A stretch of DNA of 33,659 nucleotides from Gardnerella vaginalis (GTDB lineage: Bacteria > Actinomycetota > Actinomycetes > Actinomycetales > Bifidobacteriaceae): positions 1-33,659 of the forward strand of contig CAMPUL010000017.1 of assembly GCA_946997215.1 (NCBI GenBank), in the 5' to 3' direction. Position numbers and translations under genes: made by a program. Under the pieces are notes generated by a model that did not search any database, was not told the DNA's origin, and worked only from the letters and a program-made list of their open reading frames with translations. Shown one piece after another: positions 30,690 through 33,659 of this stretch (the first letter of the stretch is position 1; each line of letters starts with the position of its first letter).

Positions 30690-30716
30690 AATAATCCAAA
30701 TAATCCAAATAATCCA
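30690..30716 (+). repeat. Three 9-bp tandem repeats before the permease gene
   Basis: AATAATCCA occurs three times head to tail, about 60-85 bp before the amino acid permease start codon. Confidence 0.9.
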
Positions 30717-30774
30717 ATATTTAAGGGTTCCTATAAAATTGAAAGCTCACGTCTAAAAGAATGGAGTTATAGCA

Positions 30775-32247
30775 ATGAGTGATATTGACCACACAAACAA
30801 TGGTCACACTAACAAGATGGAGCGCAGCCTTACAAAAAGACATGTGCAATTCATTGCTATAGGTGGAACAATCGGCACTGGCCTATTCTTAGGCTCGGGC
30901 AAATCCATTAGTCTTACAGGGCCAAGCATTATGTTTGTGTACATAATTGTTGGCTTAATCATGTTTTTGCTTATGCGTGGCATTGGCGAACTCATGTATA
31001 AAGACCCAAACCAGCACACGTTTATTAGCTTTATTACGCGATATTTAGGCAAAGGCTGGGGCGATTTTGCAGGATGGTCGTATTGGATAGTACTTGTGCT
31101 TATTGGCATGAGCGAGATTACGGCGGTTAGCACGTATTGCGTTACGTTCTTCCAAACTTTTGGCATAGATGTTAGCAGCTGGAAATGGCTTATAGAAGTA
31201 GCGTTTTTGGCTGCTTTAGTGTGCATAAATCTGGTTGCTGTAAAGCTGTTTGGAGAAACAGAGTTTTGGTTCTCAATGATTAAAATCACGCTAATTGTGG
31301 CTCTTATTGCAACTGCTGCCGTGATGGTTATTATTGGCTACCATTACCCTGCAACGGAGATTAGTGGCGTTGCAAATCCTGCAGGTCACGCAGGCTTTGA
31401 CAATATTTTCAACAACTTCTCGCTTATGCCAAATGGATGGCTGGCATTTTTGATGAGCTTCCAAATGGTGTTCTACGCATACCAGCTTATTGAGTTTGTA
31501 GGCGTTACAGTTTCGGAAACTAAGAATCCTCGCCAAGTTTTGCCAAAGGCGATTAACGAAATCATTATGCGAATCTTGATTTTCTACGTTGGAGCGCTTG
31601 CTTCAATCATGCTGATTGTTCCTTGGCAACAATTTAAAGCTACCGATTCTAAAGGCGTTTATATGTCTCCGTTTATAATGGTTTTCCATTATGCAGGGCT
31701 TCATTGGGCTTCGGCGCTTGTGTTCTTTGTGGTTATTACGGCTGCATCTTCTGCGCTTAATTCACTGCTTTATTCTGCAGGAAGGCACATGTATCAAATT
31801 GCGTTAGAATCTAATTCTCCTGTTCTTTCGCATTTGCGCAAAGTTTCGCGCACTAAGGTTCCTGCGCGAGCAATCATTTTCTCTGCTGCATTAATCCTTT
31901 TCTCGCCGATTATTAACTCGATTCCTGGAGTGCATGGCGCGTTTATTGTGTTTGCTTCGGCCTCTTCGGCAGTAATAATCATGATTTACATTTTGATTAT
32001 GGTTACGCACAGAAAGTACCGCGCTTCGGCTGATTTTATGCCAGACGGCTTTGTTATGCCGCACTATAAGTTGCTTAATTCGCTAACGATTGCTTTCTTT
32101 GCGTTTGTGTACATAACACTGTTTATTAGCGAAGACACTCGCGGTTCTGCGATTGGCGGCCTTATTTGGCTCTTGCTTTTTGGAGGCTATTGCGCGTTGC
32201 ATCAGCGCTGGCAGAATCGCGATTTAGAGGAAGCTTTAGGCAGATAG
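30775..32247 (+). CDS. Amino acid permease, AAT family (APC superfamily)
   Basis: A 490-residue transporter with about 12 membrane helices. The first helix carries the APC signature IGGTIGTGLFLGSGKSI (about 27-43), followed by the typical GPSIMFVYIIVGL helix and, further on, FQMVFYAYQLIEFVGVTVSETKNPRQVLPKAI, all features of proton-coupled AAT-family permeases such as CycA, AroP, LysP and GABA permeases. The exact substrate cannot be told; D-serine/alanine/glycine-type carriers are close in pattern. GGAG precedes the ATG by 8 nt. Its last ten codons including the stop are duplicated just downstream. It stands alone, 111 bp after the ABC permease. Confidence 0.9.
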   Translation: MSDIDHTNNGHTNKMERSLTKRHVQFIAIGGTIGTGLFLGSGKSISLTGPSIMFVYIIVGLIMFLLMRGIGELMYKDPNQHTFISFITRYLGKGWGDFAGWSYWIVLVLIGMSEITAVSTYCVTFFQTFGIDVSSWKWLIEVAFLAALVCINLVAVKLFGETEFWFSMIKITLIVALIATAAVMVIIGYHYPATEISGVANPAGHAGFDNIFNNFSLMPNGWLAFLMSFQMVFYAYQLIEFVGVTVSETKNPRQVLPKAINEIIMRILIFYVGALASIMLIVPWQQFKATDSKGVYMSPFIMVFHYAGLHWASALVFFVVITAASSALNSLLYSAGRHMYQIALESNSPVLSHLRKVSRTKVPARAIIFSAALILFSPIINSIPGVHGAFIVFASASSAVIIMIYILIMVTHRKYRASADFMPDGFVMPHYKLLNSLTIAFFAFVYITLFISEDTRGSAIGGLIWLLLFGGYCALHQRWQNRDLEEALGR

Positions 32248-32283
32248 TTACGCGATTTAGAGGAAGCTTTAGGCAGATAGTTT
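32218..32283 (+). repeat. 33-bp tandem duplication of the permease gene end
   Basis: The stretch at 32218-32250, which holds the last codons and stop of the permease gene, is repeated at 32251-32283 with one difference. Smaller copies follow: AGATAGTTTTTTGTGA at 32275-32290 and AGATAGTTTTTGTGCA at 32291-32306, and the junction sequence ATAGTTACGCGATTTA recurs at 32308-32323. Confidence 0.95.
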
Positions 32284-32326
32284 TTTGTGAAGATAGTTTT
32301 TGTGCAAATAGTTACGCGATTTATGC

Positions 32327-32332
32327 TACGCT
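32327..32332 (+). promoter_or_regulatory. Candidate -10 element of nucS (leaderless start)
   Basis: TACGCT (TAnnnT pattern) is 6 nt before the GTG at 32339; no ribosome binding site lies between. An overlapping TATGCT at 32322-32327 with TTGTGC 16 bp upstream is an alternative. Confidence 0.35.
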
Positions 32333-32338
32333 TTTTGT

Positions 32339-33154
32339 GTGCGAATTATTGTTGCGGATTGTAGTGCAAAATACACGGGTAGGCTTAACGCAAGTCTTCC
32401 AACAGCTAAGCGCGTTTTGCTTATTAAAGAAGACGGAAGCGTGCTTATTTTTTCGGAGATTGGATCATACAAGCCGCTAAATTGGATGGTTGCTCCATGC
32501 ACGATGCGAGTTGAAAAGGATCCTTGCGATTCTGAAGAATCGGATAGTGAATCAGACGAATCTGGCGAATCTGAATTAGATAGCGAATCTAATGAATCTA
32601 ATGAAGAATTAGACAAATCAGATAATGAATCTAATGCCGAATCTAATGCCGAATCTGTTTTTGCAAACGGAACTGTTCTAAAAATAGCAGCCAAAAAGGG
32701 CAATGACATACTTCGCATAGTTTTGCAACACGTTTATAGCGATTCTTCCTACGATTTAGGCGAAGACCCAGGTCTTGTTAAAGACGGCGTTGAAGAGCAT
32801 TTGCAGCATTACTTAGCAGAGCAAATTGAACGCATTGGCAAAGGCGCAAAGCTTGTTCGACGCGAATACCCTACTGCGATTGGCCCAGTAGATATTATGG
32901 CTAAGGATTCTAACGGCGTTCACGTTGCTATTGAGATCAAGCGAAATGGCGGCATTGATGGCGTTGAGCAGCTTACGCGATATTGCGAATTGCTAAACCG
33001 CGACCCACTTCTTAAACCTGTTCGCGGCATTTTTGCAGCTCAAACGATTAGTCCACAAGCGCGCGTTCTTGCGCAAGACAGAGGATTTACTTGCCTTATT
33101 TTGGATTATGACGATATGCGCGGTGCTGATTCAAACGAGCTGCGACTTTTTTAG
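32339..33154 (+). CDS. nucS: Mismatch-specific endonuclease NucS/EndoMS with an acidic insert
   Basis: NucS makes double-strand cuts at mismatches and is the core of the non-MutS mismatch repair of Actinobacteria and archaea. The N-terminal DNA-binding domain shows RVLLIKEDGSVLIFSEIGSY and PLNWMVAPCT (residues 25-55). The C-terminal nuclease domain has Asp185 in GPVDIM, and Glu199 and Lys201 in AIEIKRNGG, the D-ExK site. The chain ends in LRLF, resembling the sliding-clamp-binding tail. Between the domains, about residues 61-109 are a Ser/Asp/Glu/Asn tract (for example CDSEESDSESDESGESELD), making the protein 271 residues, against about 225 in Mycobacterium. The start is a GTG at 32339 with no ribosome binding site. 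Confidence 0.93.
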   Translation: MRIIVADCSAKYTGRLNASLPTAKRVLLIKEDGSVLIFSEIGSYKPLNWMVAPCTMRVEKDPCDSEESDSESDESGESELDSESNESNEELDKSDNESNAESNAESVFANGTVLKIAAKKGNDILRIVLQHVYSDSSYDLGEDPGLVKDGVEEHLQHYLAEQIERIGKGAKLVRREYPTAIGPVDIMAKDSNGVHVAIEIKRNGGIDGVEQLTRYCELLNRDPLLKPVRGIFAAQTISPQARVLAQDRGFTCLILDYDDMRGADSNELRLF

Positions 33155-33162
33155 ACATACTC

Positions 33163-33178
33163 GCGATTCGCGAATCGC
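33163..33178. repeat. Perfect 16-bp palindrome after nucS
   Basis: GCGATTCGCGAATCGC is fully self-complementary with no loop and begins 9 bp after the nucS stop codon. No T-run follows, so it is unlikely to be an intrinsic terminator. Confidence 0.9.
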
Positions 33179-33188
33179 TATCCTAGCG

Positions 33189-33228
33189 CATCCACGCATC
33201 CACACATCCACACATCCGCGCATTCACA
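33189..33228 (+). repeat. Five 8-bp tandem repeats
   Basis: CATCCACG, CATCCACA, CATCCACA, CATCCGCG and CATTCACA follow head to tail, a CATCCACA microsatellite. Confidence 0.9.
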
Positions 33229-33245
33229 CAGTAGCGTCAGGCAGA

Positions 33246-33385
33246 ATGACTGTCATAAGTCGACACATCTCGGTCAAAATGCGTAAGCTCACAGTCAAAA
33301 TATAGTAGATGACAGTCATATATACGAAAATCACTGTCACGAACGAGAAAAATGACAGTCATAACACTTTTATATCAGTCATAAC
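33246..33385. promoter_or_regulatory. Seven-copy, helically phased GTCA motif array
   Basis: GTCA cores begin at 33252, 33273, 33294, 33315, 33336, 33358 and 33378, spacings 21, 21, 21, 21, 22 and 20 bp, two DNA turns each. Three copies are full palindromes: TGACTGTCA (33247-33255) and TGACAGTCA (33310-33318, 33353-33361). The others are partial (CGGTCAAAA, TCACAGTCA, TCACTGTCA, ATCAGTCAT). Repeat copies differ between the cores, so the motif itself seems to be what is conserved. Likely an operator array for the NUDIX gene or an iteron-like site; the bound protein is unknown. Confidence 0.65.
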
Positions 33386-33394
33386 TGTGTACAA

Positions 33395-33426
33395 AATATA
33401 AAACATTAAAAATATAAAACATTAAA
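33395..33426 (+). repeat. 16-bp perfect tandem duplication
   Basis: AATATAAAACATTAAA occurs twice without a gap, between the motif array and the NUDIX promoter. Confidence 0.92.
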
Positions 33427-33429
33427 GCA

Positions 33430-33442
33430 CAACTAAAAGTTG
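33430..33442. promoter_or_regulatory. Small inverted repeat at the NUDIX gene -35 position
   Basis: CAACT (33430-33434) and AGTTG (33438-33442) flank three bases, placed where the -35 region of the TAAAAT hexamer would lie. A possible operator half-site pair. Confidence 0.3.
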
Positions 33443-33456
33443 CTAAAGAAAAACGC

Positions 33457-33462
33457 TAAAAT
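33457..33462 (+). promoter_or_regulatory. Candidate -10 element of the NUDIX gene (leaderless start)
   Basis: TAAAAT lies 7 nt before the ATG at 33470 and no ribosome binding site lies between, again predicting a leaderless transcript. Confidence 0.45.
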
Positions 33463-33469
33463 AGTGAAT

Positions 33470-33659
33470 ATGAGTGCAACAGTAGCGAAGAGATATGTTG
33501 AAGCAGCTGGCGGAATAATCTACCGCTTGCGCAAAACTACTAGCAAAGAAAGCAAGCCGAACAGCACAAATCCAAACGAAGATTTCGGTAATGTTGGCAG
33601 CGATTCCAACGCTTGCAATCAAGTGTTAAACGAAAACAACATAGAGCTTTGCCTTGTTT
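33470..33659 (+). CDS. NUDIX hydrolase, N-terminal part (MutT1-like, runs off window)
   Basis: The 63 visible codons begin MSATVAKRYVEAAGGIIYRL, which matches the first strand of NUDIX hydrolases of the MutT1 type (AAGGIIYR), and resume with NIELCLV, the second strand. Between them sits a polar, low-complexity loop of about 35 residues (TTSKESKPNSTNPNED and on) where relatives have a short turn. The NUDIX box itself lies beyond the window. In other Actinobacteria such a gene often adjoins polyphosphate kinase; whether it does here cannot be seen. The assignment rests on a short stretch only. Confidence 0.65.
   Translation, partial: MSATVAKRYVEAAGGIIYRLRKTTSKESKPNSTNPNEDFGNVGSDSNACNQVLNENNIELCLV

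Larger units (their letters stand above)
33155..33469. other. Repeat-rich intergenic region between nucS and the NUDIX gene
   Basis: About 315 bp without a believable gene. In order it holds a perfect 16-bp palindrome, five 8-bp tandem repeats, seven GTCA-centred motifs at about 21-bp spacing, a 16-bp tandem duplication, a short CAACT/AGTTG inverted repeat and a -10-like TAAAAT. A short frame reading through part of it is judged spurious because its sequence is only repeat translation. Confidence 0.7.

Noticed and set aside
32166..32480. Frame across the permease/nucS junction
   Set aside because: It overlaps both real genes in another frame and mostly translates the 33-bp duplication.
33033..33305. 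Short + strand frame over the nucS end and intergenic repeats
   Set aside because: It is out of frame with nucS, and its last part only translates the octamer repeat and the motif array.
33246..33385. The periodic GTCA repeats as a CRISPR array
   Set aside because: Repeat cores are only about 9 bp with 12-bp gaps; CRISPR needs roughly 23-45 bp repeats with similar-sized unique spacers, and no cas gene is nearby.
33246..33385. The array as a classic Pho box
   Set aside because: Pho boxes repeat a 7-bp motif every 11 bp; here no half-phase copies are seen, only 21-bp spacing, so only a loose resemblance is kept as a hypothesis.

Overview
The window is about 33.7 kb of AT-rich chromosomal DNA. 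Gene order and protein content point to the family Bifidobacteriaceae, most likely Gardnerella. Markers are the gatCAB operon, a DUF2469 protein, an actinobacterial-type Rho with a long charged insert, paired CrcB proteins, a Tad pilus locus followed by dnaX-recR, aspartokinase split into two genes, and a NucS mismatch endonuclease. The genus is inferred from the low GC content; no marker here proves it. Almost all genes lie on the + strand. I see no tRNA, rRNA, insertion sequence, prophage or CRISPR array.

Layout. (1) 1-61: the start of a minus-strand exported protein, then about 500 bp of AT-rich DNA. (2) 558-3930: gatC-gatA-gatB, the tRNA-dependent amidotransferase. (3) 4110-7115: a GNAT acetyltransferase translationally coupled to a DUF2469 protein, then a flavin-dependent oxidoreductase. 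(4) 7288-9219: rho, with a structured leader and an intrinsic terminator. (5) 9499-12932: an Lrp/AsnC regulator, chorismate mutase, class II fructose-bisphosphate aldolase and purA. (6) 12978-15401: two overlapping crcB (Fluc) genes and a CLC chloride/proton antiporter, an ion-homeostasis group. (7) 15555-20572: a compact tad locus (tadZ, tadA, tadB, tadC, a pilin-like gene and two TadE/TadG-like genes). (8) 20702-23653: dnaX-recR. (9) 23836-26377: aspartokinase catalytic subunit, separate ACT regulatory subunit and asd, the start of the aspartate-family pathway. (10) 26429-32247: a DUF5701 protein, a MacB/FtsX-type ABC exporter and an amino acid permease. (11) 32339-33659: nucS, a repeat-rich intergenic region and the start of a NUDIX hydrolase gene that runs off the window.

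Two themes stand out. First, short tandem repeats are everywhere: 9- and 12-bp coding repeats in rho, chorismate mutase, tadB, tadE, dnaX, nucS and the ABC permease, and 8-33 bp tandem duplications in many intergenic gaps. Second, several genes without a Shine-Dalgarno sequence have a -10-like hexamer 6-7 nt before the start codon, which predicts leaderless mRNAs. The most intriguing unexplained element is an array of seven GTCA-centred motifs (best copies TGACAGTCA/TGACTGTCA) at about 21-bp spacing, two helical turns, just upstream of the NUDIX gene. It looks like a multi-site operator or iteron array.
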